This document shows, one piece after another, positions 26,283-34,709 of a stretch of DNA of 64,000 bases. Below the pieces are notes generated by a model. That model had not been told where the DNA came from, searched no databases, and saw nothing but the letters and a program-made list of their open reading frames with translations. Each line of letters opens with the position of its first letter. Position 1 is the stretch's first letter. The DNA is from 2-12-FULL-35-15 sp036386835 (lineage in GTDB: Bacteria; Bacteroidota; Bacteroidia; 2-12-FULL-35-15), in assembly GCA_036386835.1 (NCBI GenBank), contig DASVUX010000061.1:48258-112257 (forward strand), written 5' to 3'. The position numbers were made by a program, and so were the translations under genes.

Positions 26283-27602
26283 TTAATTATGGTTCCGGGC
26301 TGTGGCAGAAAGCGCATTAAACATAGCTGCAGCTTTCAGCAGGCATTCTTCATACTCCTGTTCTGCATCTGCTTTAGCCGTTATTGCGCTTCCCGTTGTA
26401 AAAGAGAGATATTTGTTTACTGAGTTATAGAGAATGCTTCTTATGACTACACTCAGATCAAAATTGCCTGAAGGATCGATATATCCAAGCGCACCGGAAT
26501 AAACTCCGCGCCTGCTTGACTCCGCCTCTTCTATTAACTGCATAGCGCGGACTTTAGGTGCCCCTGTCATGGAGCCCATTGGAAATACAGCTCTTATTAT
26601 ATCGGTGAAGGAAAGATCTGCTTTAACAGTGCAGCTAACCGTTGAGATCATATGATGGACCTGCCTAAAGGAATAGATTCCGAACAGTTCATCAACTTTA
26701 ACCGAACCCTTTTCTGCAATTTTCGACAGATCGTTCCGCACAAGGTCAACAATCATCACATTTTCGTTACGCTCTTTATCATCATTAAACAATTGCTCTT
26801 TAAGCAGCAAGTCCTCCTGCAGGTCCGAGGATCTCCTTACAGTCCCTTTGATGGGCTGCGAGATCAGAGTCTGGTTATCTTTTTTTAAAAAGCGTTCAGG
26901 ACTTGAAGAGAGAATGTAATGGTTGTTTAACTTGCAATAAGCTGAAAAAGGCGCGGCTGAAGCGAGGTGGAGGACTTTATAAACAGCTGCGGGATCAATA
27001 AGAGCATTCTCTGCATAAAATTCCTGGCAGAAATTGATCTCATAAATATCGCCCCGTAATATGTGTTTCTTTAAATTACTGAAAGAGTTAATGTATTCTT
27101 CCCTGGTGATCCTGTTTTTAATTACCGGAGCTGTTGTAATTCCTTGTTGTTCCGGACACCAAGCATGCTTGTAGATGCTTAAAGCTTCTTCTTCGGAAAC
27201 GAAAGAATCATCATAATTAATTATATGCTGATCACGGTTGATTTCAATCACCGTGTCCGGGCAGAAAAAATGGATGACGGGAAACCCTGTGCCATCATAG
27301 TGTTTAGAGTATAAATCTTCGACAGCGTTTTTAAGATCGTAGCTTAAGTATCCGAACATCCATCCTTTATTCTGTTCAATAAAAGACTGAAGAAGGGGGA
27401 ATGCATACTTGTGATCATGGATCACGATCTCCCTGTGGCCGCCAACAGCCAGTAATGCATCACGTGTTAAATATCTGTTGTCATTGAGATCTTTATTGGA
27501 ATCCAGGAAGCATACATTTTTATATATCCTGCTTAGTGCTCCAATATTGGGTTTTAAGGATAGCGAGGCAGGCGTATGTATGATTCTTTTAAGCACATGC
27601 AA
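26283..27602 (-). CDS. pabB: Aminodeoxychorismate synthase component I
   Basis: A 439-residue chorismate-using enzyme of the anthranilate/aminodeoxychorismate synthase component I family. The motif PIKGT (250-254) carries the lysine typical of PabB; anthranilate synthase TrpE has alanine there (PIAGT), so PabB is preferred. Other family signatures are YEINFCQEF, SSSPERFL, MIVDLVRNDLSKIAE, STVSCTVKADLSF, PMGSMTGAPKVRAMQLIEE and RRGVYSGALGYID. It makes 4-amino-4-deoxychorismate for p-aminobenzoate and so folate; folC is at 2.6 kb. No glutaminase subunit PabA is nearby. The N-terminal domain is short compared with TrpE. Direction is away from mraZ. Confidence 0.9.
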   Translation of the reverse strand: MHVLKRIIHTPASLSLKPNIGALSRIYKNVCFLDSNKDLNDNRYLTRDALLAVGGHREIVIHDHKYAFPLLQSFIEQNKGWMFGYLSYDLKNAVEDLYSKHYDGTGFPVIHFFCPDTVIEINRDQHIINYDDSFVSEEEALSIYKHAWCPEQQGITTAPVIKNRITREEYINSFSNLKKHILRGDIYEINFCQEFYAENALIDPAAVYKVLHLASAAPFSAYCKLNNHYILSSSPERFLKKDNQTLISQPIKGTVRRSSDLQEDLLLKEQLFNDDKERNENVMIVDLVRNDLSKIAEKGSVKVDELFGIYSFRQVHHMISTVSCTVKADLSFTDIIRAVFPMGSMTGAPKVRAMQLIEEAESSRRGVYSGALGYIDPSGNFDLSVVIRSILYNSVNKYLSFTTGSAITAKADAEQEYEECLLKAAAMFNALSATARNHN

Positions 27603-27800
27603 AGATAAATTTCTATTTGGTTCATTCTGTTTTTTCTCCTGCTGCCGAAGTGTGCTACTTATCAGATGGTTTTTTCTCCCACTTTTTGAACAAGGCTCGT
27701 GAATATCGGCTGTAATGGTTGATAATATTGGCTATTGGTCCGTTAGTATTTAGAAAACATGTGGCTGGAAATGATGTTGGAAACCGAAAGTTTTCAACAA

Positions 27801-27828
27801 AGTGGTAAAATGTGGTAAAAAGTGGTAA
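27801..27828 (+). promoter_or_regulatory. MraZ operator: three tandem GTGGTAAA boxes
   Basis: GTGGTAAA occurs at 27801, 27811 and 27821, exactly 10 bases apart, 41 bases before mraZ. MraZ is known to bind short repeats of GTGG/TGGG type with 10-bp spacing in front of its own operon, so this is the probable autoregulatory site of the dcw cluster. TATTTTTA at 27837-27844 could be a weak -7 box, which would put the boxes over the -33 region. Confidence 0.85.
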
Positions 27829-27868
27829 ATAATTCTTTATTTTTACGGGCATAAAGCCAGAAATCAAT

Positions 27869-28345
27869 ATGAATAGCTTGTTCGGGGTATATGAATGCAG
27901 TGCAGACGCTAAAGGCCGCGTTATGCTTCCTGTTGCGTTCAAAAAGCAGCTGACAGCCGTTCTGGATGGGGGGTTTGTAATGAAGCGGTCGATCTTCAGC
28001 AAATCGCTCGAGTTGTACCCGATGGCAACCTGGAATGAGATGGTGAAAGAGGTGAATAAGCTGAACAAGTTTGTGAAGAAGAATGTGGAGTTTATCCGGA
28101 TGTTCAATTATGGTGTTGTTCCGGTTGAGTTAGACAGCACAGGTCGCCTCCTTATTTCAAAGGATCTGATGACTTTTTCAGGGATCACAAAGAATGTGGT
28201 GATGGCTGCAGCGGGTGACCGGATTGAGATCTGGGATAAAAAGGCTTACGAGAAATTTATAAATGACAGTACTTCTGATTTTGAAAAGCTTGCTGAGGAT
28301 GTGATGGGTGGCATAACTCCAACTCCTAACGAACCCGGCAAATAA
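27869..28345 (+). CDS. mraZ: Transcriptional regulator MraZ
   Basis: A 158-residue protein with two AbrB-like halves. The first has DAKGRVMLP (13-21) and the second LDSTGRLLIS, the doubled DxKGRxxxP-type motif that defines MraZ. MraZ proteins form rings and bind the repeats upstream of their own operon, controlling the division and wall cluster, here at three 10-bp-spaced boxes. It is the first gene of a long rightward run ending at ftsZ, and rsmH starts one base after its stop codon, the usual mraZ-rsmH-ftsL order. The C-terminus (SDFEKLAEDVMGGIT) is slightly longer than in E. coli. Confidence 0.95.
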   Translation: MNSLFGVYECSADAKGRVMLPVAFKKQLTAVLDGGFVMKRSIFSKSLELYPMATWNEMVKEVNKLNKFVKKNVEFIRMFNYGVVPVELDSTGRLLISKDLMTFSGITKNVVMAAAGDRIEIWDKKAYEKFINDSTSDFEKLAEDVMGGITPTPNEPGK

Positions 28346-28346
28346 A

Positions 28347-29243
28347 ATGGAATATCATAATCCCGTTCTTTTAAAAGAGTGCATAGAAGGTTTGAATATA
28401 AATCCTGCGGGAATTTATGTGGATGTAACGTTTGGGGGTGGCGGGCATTCCCGGGAGATCCTGAAGCATTTGACAACGGGAAAGTTGTATGCATTTGACC
28501 AGGATGAAGATGCCCAGAAGAATAAAATAGATGATCCCCGTTTTGTGCTTATTAAGCAGAACTTCAGGTATCTGAAAAATTTTCTCAAGCTGTATAATGC
28601 TTTGCCGGTTGATGGCGTGCTTGCGGATCTTGGTGTTTCATCCCACCAGTTTGATGAAGCGGATAGGGGTTTTTCTACCAGGTTTGAGGCAAAGCTTGAT
28701 ATGCGGATGGATCAGAATTCAAAAATCACAGCGGCTGAAATTCTTAATACATACAGTGAAGAAGATCTTAAAAGAATATTCAGGCTGTACGGGGAAGTGG
28801 ACAATGCCGGGTATCTCGCTTCAATAATTTACCACAACAGGAAAGAAAAAGAGATAGTGACGGTAAATGACCTGAAAGTGATGATCGCGAAATGTGTGAA
28901 GCGGGGAAAAGAGAACCAGTACTATGCCCAGGTGTTCCAGTCCCTCCGGATAGAGGTGAACAGAGAGTTGGAGGTGTTGGAGGAGTTGCTGACGCAAAGC
29001 CTGGATGTACTAAAGCCGGGAGGAAGGTTGGTAGTGATTGCTTATCATTCTCTTGAAGACAGGTTGGTTAAAAATTTCACACGCACAGGCAAGCTCGAAG
29101 GAGAAGTGGAAAAAGATTTTTTCGGAAACCAGCTTACGCCTTTTACACAGATAACAAGAAAGCCGATAGTGCCTGGTGAAGCAGAAATAGAAAGTAACAG
29201 CCGCGCACGCAGCGCAAAGTTGAGGATAGCGGAGAAGAAATAG
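28347..29243 (+). CDS. rsmH: 16S rRNA (cytosine(1402)-N(4))-methyltransferase
   Basis: A 298-residue SAM-dependent enzyme that N4-methylates C1402 in the ribosomal P site. It starts MEYHNPVLLKE, the family's H-x-P-V-L-L signature; VDVTFGGGGHS (25-35) is the SAM-binding loop, and DLGVSSHQFDEADRGFS, LDMRMD and AYHSLEDRLVKNF are further RsmH marks, the last being close to the active site. Length is normal (about 300). The gene begins right behind mraZ; 113 bases then separate it from ftsL. Confidence 0.96.
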   Translation: MEYHNPVLLKECIEGLNINPAGIYVDVTFGGGGHSREILKHLTTGKLYAFDQDEDAQKNKIDDPRFVLIKQNFRYLKNFLKLYNALPVDGVLADLGVSSHQFDEADRGFSTRFEAKLDMRMDQNSKITAAEILNTYSEEDLKRIFRLYGEVDNAGYLASIIYHNRKEKEIVTVNDLKVMIAKCVKRGKENQYYAQVFQSLRIEVNRELEVLEELLTQSLDVLKPGGRLVVIAYHSLEDRLVKNFTRTGKLEGEVEKDFFGNQLTPFTQITRKPIVPGEAEIESNSRARSAKLRIAEKK

Positions 29244-29319
29244 TTAAAAGTTTATGGGTTTAGAATTTACAGTTCTGTGTTGAATAAATAGATGGGTTTA
29301 ATGGGCGGCAGAATTAATC

Positions 29320-29349
29320 GCCAACAGCCAACTGAAAAATTGCCAACTG
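29320..29349 (+). repeat. Short GCCAAC repeats before ftsL
   Basis: GCCAAC occurs at 29320, 29327 and 29342, twice as GCCAACTG, just before the ftsL start. It resembles a remnant of a low-complexity intergenic repeat. Function is unknown. Confidence 0.4.
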
Positions 29350-29355
29350 ATAAAA

Positions 29356-29772
29356 ATGGGAAACAAGTTTAAGGAACAAACACAGCCGGAAGAAGTAAAG
29401 GCACCTCAGAAACCTGCAAAGGAAAATAAGATGGTGAAGTCGGTGGCGAGTGTTGTCAGCGGAAATTTTCTGTCGCAGGAAACTACGTTGAAGAACCTTC
29501 CGTTTATTTTCTTTCTCTCTTTTCTCGCCATCTGTTACATCGCAAACGGTTACTATGCCGATGACCAGGTAAGGAAAGTGAATAAGCTTACAAATGATAT
29601 TAAAGAATTAAGGACTCAATACATAGTTGTAAAAGATTCTCTTGTGATCAGGAGTAAACAAACAGAAGTTGCCAAAGCACTGGCTTTGCAGCAGACAGGG
29701 ATCAAGGAAAGCGTTGTGCCTCCTAAGAAGATCGTAGTAAAAACAGTTAGCACCACCCCTAAACTAGATTAA
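29356..29772 (+). CDS. ftsL: FtsL-like cell division protein
   Basis: A 138-residue bitopic protein: charged cytoplasmic N-terminus (1-48, with a Q/P/K-rich start), one membrane helix at about 49-66, then a periplasmic coiled-coil-like segment (DDQVRKVNKLTNDIKELRTQY). Sequence identity with E. coli FtsL is not expected; the assignment rests on topology, size and the fixed position between rsmH and ftsI. In the FtsQLB complex FtsL links early division proteins to the FtsWI synthase. The C-terminal tail has a lysine/threonine-rich stretch. Its stop is followed after four bases by the TTG start of ftsI. Confidence 0.82.
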   Translation: MGNKFKEQTQPEEVKAPQKPAKENKMVKSVASVVSGNFLSQETTLKNLPFIFFLSFLAICYIANGYYADDQVRKVNKLTNDIKELRTQYIVVKDSLVIRSKQTEVAKALALQQTGIKESVVPPKKIVVKTVSTTPKLD

Positions 29773-29776
29773 GTAA

Positions 29777-31897
29777 TTGGAAGAACGGAAAGACATACTG
29801 TGGCGTGTATATCTCATATATTTTATTATATGCCTTTTTGGTGTCGCTATTATTTCCAAAGTATTCATTATCCAGTTTTCTGAAGGCGACAAGTGGAGAG
29901 CACAGGCAGAAAGATTTTCAACAAAAATTTTCGAGATTGAAGCAGTACGCGGTAACATTTATGATGTGAATGGAAGCCTGCTTGCTACATCTCTCCCGTA
30001 TTTCGAAGTTGGAATGGATGTGAATACGGAGGCTATAACAAAAGAGATCTTCGATTCTAATGTTGATTCATTGTCAATTTGCCTTGCCGGGCTTTTCAAA
30101 AATAAATCATGGAAGCAATATCGGAAGGAGCTCGTAAAGGCCCGTAGAAATGGTGACCGCTGGGTTGTTCTTCAAAGGAATGTGTCTTACACTGATCTTC
30201 AGAAAATGAAAAAGTTCCCCATCCTTAGAAGAGGGAAAAATCGCGGAGGGTTTGTTTACCTGCAGACCAATAAGCGCGAACGCCCATTCCAGTTTCTTGC
30301 CGCCCGTACCATTGGTAAGTTAAATGAGAACGGGACCGGCAAGTCTTATGGGCTGGAAGCCGCATTCGATAGTATCCTGGTCGGCACAACAGGTAAGCGC
30401 ACAATGCAGAAAATTGCAGGTGGTATCTGGCGCCCGATCAACTCTGATAATGAAATAGAGCCGAAAGATGGTTCAGATATCGTTACTACAATTGATATCA
30501 ATGTTCAGGATGTGGCAGAGAATTCCCTGATGAATTGTTTGAAAAAACATGGCGCTGATCATGGTTGCCTGATCCTGATGGAAATTAAAACAGGTGAGGT
30601 TAAAGCAATTGCTAACCTGAAAAGAAATAATAAAGACACCGCTCAGTACCTGGAAAATCTGAATTATGCGGTAGGACAAGCGACTGTTCCCGGTTCAACT
30701 TTTAAGCTCCCGTCCCTGGTTGCGGTTATGGAAGATTTTGATGTAAGCCTTAATGAAGTGGTTGATATCGGTGAAGGTATTTGTTATTACAGTAATGTGC
30801 CGGTACGGGATTCTCACCACCCGGAAAAAAGTAAGCTCACGGTACAGGAAATTTTTGAACAGTCTTCAAATGTAGGAGTGACAAAGATCATTACCCGGTA
30901 TTATGCCAAGGATCCGCAGAAATACATTGACAGGCTGCATAAAATGAACCTGGGTAGCCCTTTAAACGTGAGTCTTCCGGGAGAGGCAGAGCCCTATATT
31001 AAAAATACAAATGATAAAACATGGTCGAAGATCTCTTTGCCATGGATCAGCTATGGTTACGAAACACGCATCACTCCACTGCAGATCCTTACCTATTACA
31101 GTGCCATTGCCAACAATGGGAAAATGATGCGCCCCATGTTCGTAAAAGAAGTAAGAAAACGTGGAAAAACTATTCGTGAATTTAAGCCGGAAGTAATTAA
31201 TGAATCTGTATGCACGCAGAAGACCGTTGACAAAGCCAAAAAGATGATGGAGGGTGTGGTGTCAAATGGAACTGCAAAAAGCCTCAAAGCTGCCGACTAC
31301 CTGATCGCAGGTAAAACCGGCACTGCACAAATGGGAATGGTAAATGGTAAAATGACTTACCAGGCATCTTTTGTCGGCTATTTCCCTGCTGATAATCCTA
31401 AATACGCATGTATCGTGGTAGTTAGTGCGCCAAGCGGAGATGCTTATTATGGCGGTGCTGTCGCAGGGCCGGTCTTCAAGGATGTGGCAGACAAAGTTTA
31501 TTCGACAAGTCTTGAAATTCATAAGGAGATCAATTCGGTTCACCCTGAGTACGCGCTGAAAGCTCCGCCTGTAAAACATGGAAATGCGGAATCCGTTGCA
31601 ACGATCTTGAAAACATTAAACATACGGACACGTGCAAATGCAGAAGAGGCAGAGTGGGTTTCTGCAAACACTGCCGATTCAGTTTCTGTCAGCATTCACT
31701 CAAAAAATACAGAAGAAACGCTGAAGCGCGGCATTGTGCCAAGCCTTGTGGGGATGACTGCACAGGATGCGCTTTATCTCCTTGAAAATAATGGAATGAG
31801 AGTGAAGATCATCGGTAACGGGGCGGTCGCATCGCAATCCATTGAAGCAGGAAAACCATTTTCAAAAGGCACTCAAATTATTTTACAACTGATCTGA
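29777..31897 (+). CDS. ftsI: Division-specific penicillin-binding protein (FtsI/PBP3) with PASTA domain
   Basis: A 706-residue class B penicillin-binding protein, the septal transpeptidase that cross-links peptidoglycan. The membrane anchor is at about 12-33, the dimerisation/pedestal region begins with VRGNIYDVNGSLLATS, and the transpeptidase motifs are S307-T-F-K310 (in VPGSTFK), SSN (363-365) and KTG (513-515). The last 60 or so residues (RGIVPSLVGMTAQDALYLLE...) form one PASTA domain. The start is TTG at 29777: a TAA lies directly before it in frame, and MEERKDILWRVYLIYF matches where homologues begin. It sits between ftsL and murE with a gap of 5 bases to murE. Confidence 0.95.
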   Translation: MEERKDILWRVYLIYFIICLFGVAIISKVFIIQFSEGDKWRAQAERFSTKIFEIEAVRGNIYDVNGSLLATSLPYFEVGMDVNTEAITKEIFDSNVDSLSICLAGLFKNKSWKQYRKELVKARRNGDRWVVLQRNVSYTDLQKMKKFPILRRGKNRGGFVYLQTNKRERPFQFLAARTIGKLNENGTGKSYGLEAAFDSILVGTTGKRTMQKIAGGIWRPINSDNEIEPKDGSDIVTTIDINVQDVAENSLMNCLKKHGADHGCLILMEIKTGEVKAIANLKRNNKDTAQYLENLNYAVGQATVPGSTFKLPSLVAVMEDFDVSLNEVVDIGEGICYYSNVPVRDSHHPEKSKLTVQEIFEQSSNVGVTKIITRYYAKDPQKYIDRLHKMNLGSPLNVSLPGEAEPYIKNTNDKTWSKISLPWISYGYETRITPLQILTYYSAIANNGKMMRPMFVKEVRKRGKTIREFKPEVINESVCTQKTVDKAKKMMEGVVSNGTAKSLKAADYLIAGKTGTAQMGMVNGKMTYQASFVGYFPADNPKYACIVVVSAPSGDAYYGGAVAGPVFKDVADKVYSTSLEIHKEINSVHPEYALKAPPVKHGNAESVATILKTLNIRTRANAEEAEWVSANTADSVSVSIHSKNTEETLKRGIVPSLVGMTAQDALYLLENNGMRVKIIGNGAVASQSIEAGKPFSKGTQIILQLI

Positions 31898-31902
31898 TCT
31901 GA

Positions 31903-33366
31903 ATGAAATTATTAAAGGACATACTTTATAAAGCAGGAATAATTGAAGTGGAGGGCTCGACTAATGTCGCGATCACCGCTGTAAGCTCCGATTCGCGTAA
32001 AGTTGAGAAGGACAGTCTTTTCGTGGCCTTAAAAGGAACCCAGAGTGATGGTCACAGGTTTATTAATGATACAATAAATAAAGGTGCCATTGCAATCCTT
32101 TGCGAGGACTTCCCTGAAACGATCAATGAGAAAGTTACTTATATAAAAGTGGTGGACGCATCCCTTGCATTGGGAATAGTAGCATCGAACTTTTATGGTA
32201 ACCCTTCAGAAAAGCTTAAGCTTGTCGGCATAACAGGTACTAATGGCAAGACGACCACTGTAACACTGCTTTTCAATCTGTTCAAGAAGCTGGGTTATAA
32301 AACCGGCTTGCTTTCAACTGTTAAAAATCAGATCAACAATGATGTGATCCCATCAACCCATACTACTCCGGATGCGATCCAGCTGAATGCGCTTCTTGCA
32401 CAAATGGTTGAAAAAGGATGTACGCACTGCTTCATGGAAGTGTCTTCCCATGCGGTGGTTCAGAACAGGATAGCGGGAGTGCATTTTACCGGAGCGGTAT
32501 TTACAAACATCACGCATGATCATCTCGACTATCATAAAACATTTGATGAATATATAAAAGCCAAAAAGAAATTCTTTGATGGGCTTGGTCCGGATGCATT
32601 TGCACTTACAAACCGTGATGATGTTAACGGAGAGATTATGCTCCAGAATACAAGGTCGGCTAAACGTACTTATTCACTGCGTTCTATGGCAGATTTTAAA
32701 TGCAGGGTAGTGGAGAATCAGTTCAGCGGGTTACTCTTGAATATCGATAACCAGGAAGTGTGGAGTAAGCTGATCGGGAGCTTTAATGCTTATAATCTTC
32801 TTGCTGTGTATGCAACAGCCATCCTTTTGAAGGAAGAAAAAGTGAATGTGCTTACAACATTAAGCACGCTGAATTCAGTAGAAGGCAGGTTCCAATATAT
32901 CAGGACAGAAAGCGGTGTGATCGGGATTGTTGATTATGCGCATACTCCTGATGCCCTGATGAATGTTTTAAAAACTATAAATGATATCCGGACAGGGAAT
33001 GAAAAAGTGATCACTGTGGTGGGATGCGGGGGTGACCGTGATTCGGTAAAGAGGCCGGTAATGGCAAAGATCGCGTGTGATCTCAGCAACAAGGTGATCC
33101 TTACATCAGATAACCCGAGAAGTGAAGAGCCTGATGCGATCCTGAAGGATATGCAGGCTGGTGTTGATGCCGTGAACAAAAAGAAAACGATCTCAATGAC
33201 CGACCGTGCAGAGGCAATTAAAACTGCATGCTCTTATGCAGAGCCTGGTGATATAATACTTGTAGCAGGAAAAGGCCACGAAAAATATCAGGAAATAAAA
33301 GGAGTAAAGCATGAATTTGATGACATGCTGGTGTTACAGGAAAACTTAAAACTATTTGATAAGTAA
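31903..33366 (+). CDS. murE: UDP-MurNAc-tripeptide synthetase, meso-DAP type
   Basis: A 487-residue Mur ligase adding the third residue of the stem peptide. The P-loop GTNGKTTT is at 112-119; SSDSRKVEKDSLF lies in the uridine-binding domain; THTTPDA follows in the central domain. The C-terminal domain has DNPRSEEP at about residue 403, the DNPR motif that selects meso-diaminopimelate, so DAP-type peptidoglycan is predicted. VDYAHTPDALMNVL and CGGDRD are also typical. It shares one base with mraY in a TAATG junction, a sign of translational coupling. Confidence 0.96.
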   Translation: MKLLKDILYKAGIIEVEGSTNVAITAVSSDSRKVEKDSLFVALKGTQSDGHRFINDTINKGAIAILCEDFPETINEKVTYIKVVDASLALGIVASNFYGNPSEKLKLVGITGTNGKTTTVTLLFNLFKKLGYKTGLLSTVKNQINNDVIPSTHTTPDAIQLNALLAQMVEKGCTHCFMEVSSHAVVQNRIAGVHFTGAVFTNITHDHLDYHKTFDEYIKAKKKFFDGLGPDAFALTNRDDVNGEIMLQNTRSAKRTYSLRSMADFKCRVVENQFSGLLLNIDNQEVWSKLIGSFNAYNLLAVYATAILLKEEKVNVLTTLSTLNSVEGRFQYIRTESGVIGIVDYAHTPDALMNVLKTINDIRTGNEKVITVVGCGGDRDSVKRPVMAKIACDLSNKVILTSDNPRSEEPDAILKDMQAGVDAVNKKKTISMTDRAEAIKTACSYAEPGDIILVAGKGHEKYQEIKGVKHEFDDMLVLQENLKLFDK

Positions 33367-34622
33367 TGTTCTACTATCTATTTGACTTTTTAGACAAGCA
33401 GTTTGATATCCCGGGAGCAGGTGTGTTCCAGTACATCTCCTTCCGTGCCGCAATGGCCTTGATAGTTTCATTGCTGATCTCCCTTGTTTTCGGTAAGAAG
33501 ATCATAGACCTGCTTCACAGGAAACAGGTTGGTGAAACTGTTCGTGATCTTGGTCTCCAGGGGCAAATGGAAAAAAAGGGCACGCCTACAATGGGCGGAC
33601 TTATTATTCTTTCCGCGATCCTTTTACCCACAATCTTATTCGCCAAGCTGCATAATGTATATATCCTCCTGATGCTGGTGTCAACGGTCTGGCTGGGAGC
33701 TATAGGCTTTCTCGATGATTACATTAAAGTATTCAAAAAGAACAAGGCAGGTCTTGCAGGAAAATTTAAAATAATGGGACAGATCGGGATCGGATTGATT
33801 GTAGGGATCACGCTTTATTTTAACGATGATGTTGTGGTAAAGGAAAAACTATATTCAAGCGCTACAGTTTCAGTTCAAAACGGAACAGAACAGATTTCAC
33901 GTCTGCCTGAATATTCTTCAGAAGAAACGAAGTCGATGAAAACGACTATTCCATTCGTTAAGAATAATGAATTCGATTACTCCTCCATGCTTTCCTTCAT
34001 GGGAGATGGTTACAGGAAATGGGCATGGCTGATCTTTATTCCATTTGTGATCCTGATCGTTACCGCGGTTTCTAATGGGGCAAACATTACTGATGGGATT
34101 GACGGGCTGGCAACGGGAACGTCAGCGATCATCGGTGTCGTGCTTGGCATCCTCGCTTATGTATCCGGTAATACCGTTTTCGCTGATTACCTCAATATCA
34201 TGTATATCCCTAACTCGGGAGAGTTGGTAATATTCGTTGCTGCATTTGTCGGGGCTTGTGTAGGTTTTCTCTGGTACAACTCATTTCCTGCGCAGGTATT
34301 TATGGGCGATACAGGAAGCCTTGCCCTTGGAGGTATCATCGCAGTGTTCGCCATTGCAATCCGTAAAGAACTTCTTATTCCAATCCTTTGCGGAGTATTC
34401 CTGGTTGAAAACCTGTCCGTTGTGCTCCAGGTCGCATATTTCAAGAGAATGAAGAAGAAGTTCGGGATAGAATATGCACGTGAGCACCGCTTATTCAAAA
34501 TGGCCCCGCTTCATCACCATTATCAGAAACTTGGATTTCATGAATCGAAAATTGTTTCCCGTTTCTGGATCATCGGGATCATGCTTGCGGTTTTAACAAT
34601 AGTAACTCTGAAGCTTAGATAA
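33366..34622 (+). CDS. mraY: Phospho-MurNAc-pentapeptide translocase
   Basis: A 418-residue polytopic enzyme that transfers phospho-MurNAc-pentapeptide to undecaprenyl phosphate, giving lipid I. GTPTMGGL (72-79), the DD pair D117-D118 in FLDDYIKV, NITDGIDGLATG, and MGDTGSLALGG with the HHHYQ/K motif near the C-terminus (PLHHHYQKLGFHE) define the active site. A periplasmic insertion of about 50 residues (150-205) lengthens the protein beyond the usual 360; this insertion is typical of Bacteroidota MraY. The start overlaps the murE stop by one base. Confidence 0.96.
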   Translation: MFYYLFDFLDKQFDIPGAGVFQYISFRAAMALIVSLLISLVFGKKIIDLLHRKQVGETVRDLGLQGQMEKKGTPTMGGLIILSAILLPTILFAKLHNVYILLMLVSTVWLGAIGFLDDYIKVFKKNKAGLAGKFKIMGQIGIGLIVGITLYFNDDVVVKEKLYSSATVSVQNGTEQISRLPEYSSEETKSMKTTIPFVKNNEFDYSSMLSFMGDGYRKWAWLIFIPFVILIVTAVSNGANITDGIDGLATGTSAIIGVVLGILAYVSGNTVFADYLNIMYIPNSGELVIFVAAFVGACVGFLWYNSFPAQVFMGDTGSLALGGIIAVFAIAIRKELLIPILCGVFLVENLSVVLQVAYFKRMKKKFGIEYAREHRLFKMAPLHHHYQKLGFHESKIVSRFWIIGIMLAVLTIVTLKLR

Positions 34623-34674
34623 GAAGAATAAAAAGAAGCAATGTATCCTGGTAAAGAAAATAATGGTGCTGATG

Positions 34675-34709
34675 CTCCTTCTTCTTCAGAGAGGGCTGGG
34701 ATGGGGTCA
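34675..34709 (+). repeat. Possible intergenic-type repeat at the murD start
   Basis: CTCCTTCTTCTTCAGAGAGG followed by GCTGGGATGGGGTCA lies over the murD start, with the ATG at 34701 inside it. It resembles a CTC...GAGAGGGCTGGGGTGRGGTC element often found between Bacteroidota genes (recollection, not a search). Confidence 0.4.

Noticed and set aside
27600..27607. TATCTTTG box overlapping the pabB start codon
   Set aside because: It matches the -7 consensus, but its transcription start would fall after the ATG, and no -33 box is present.
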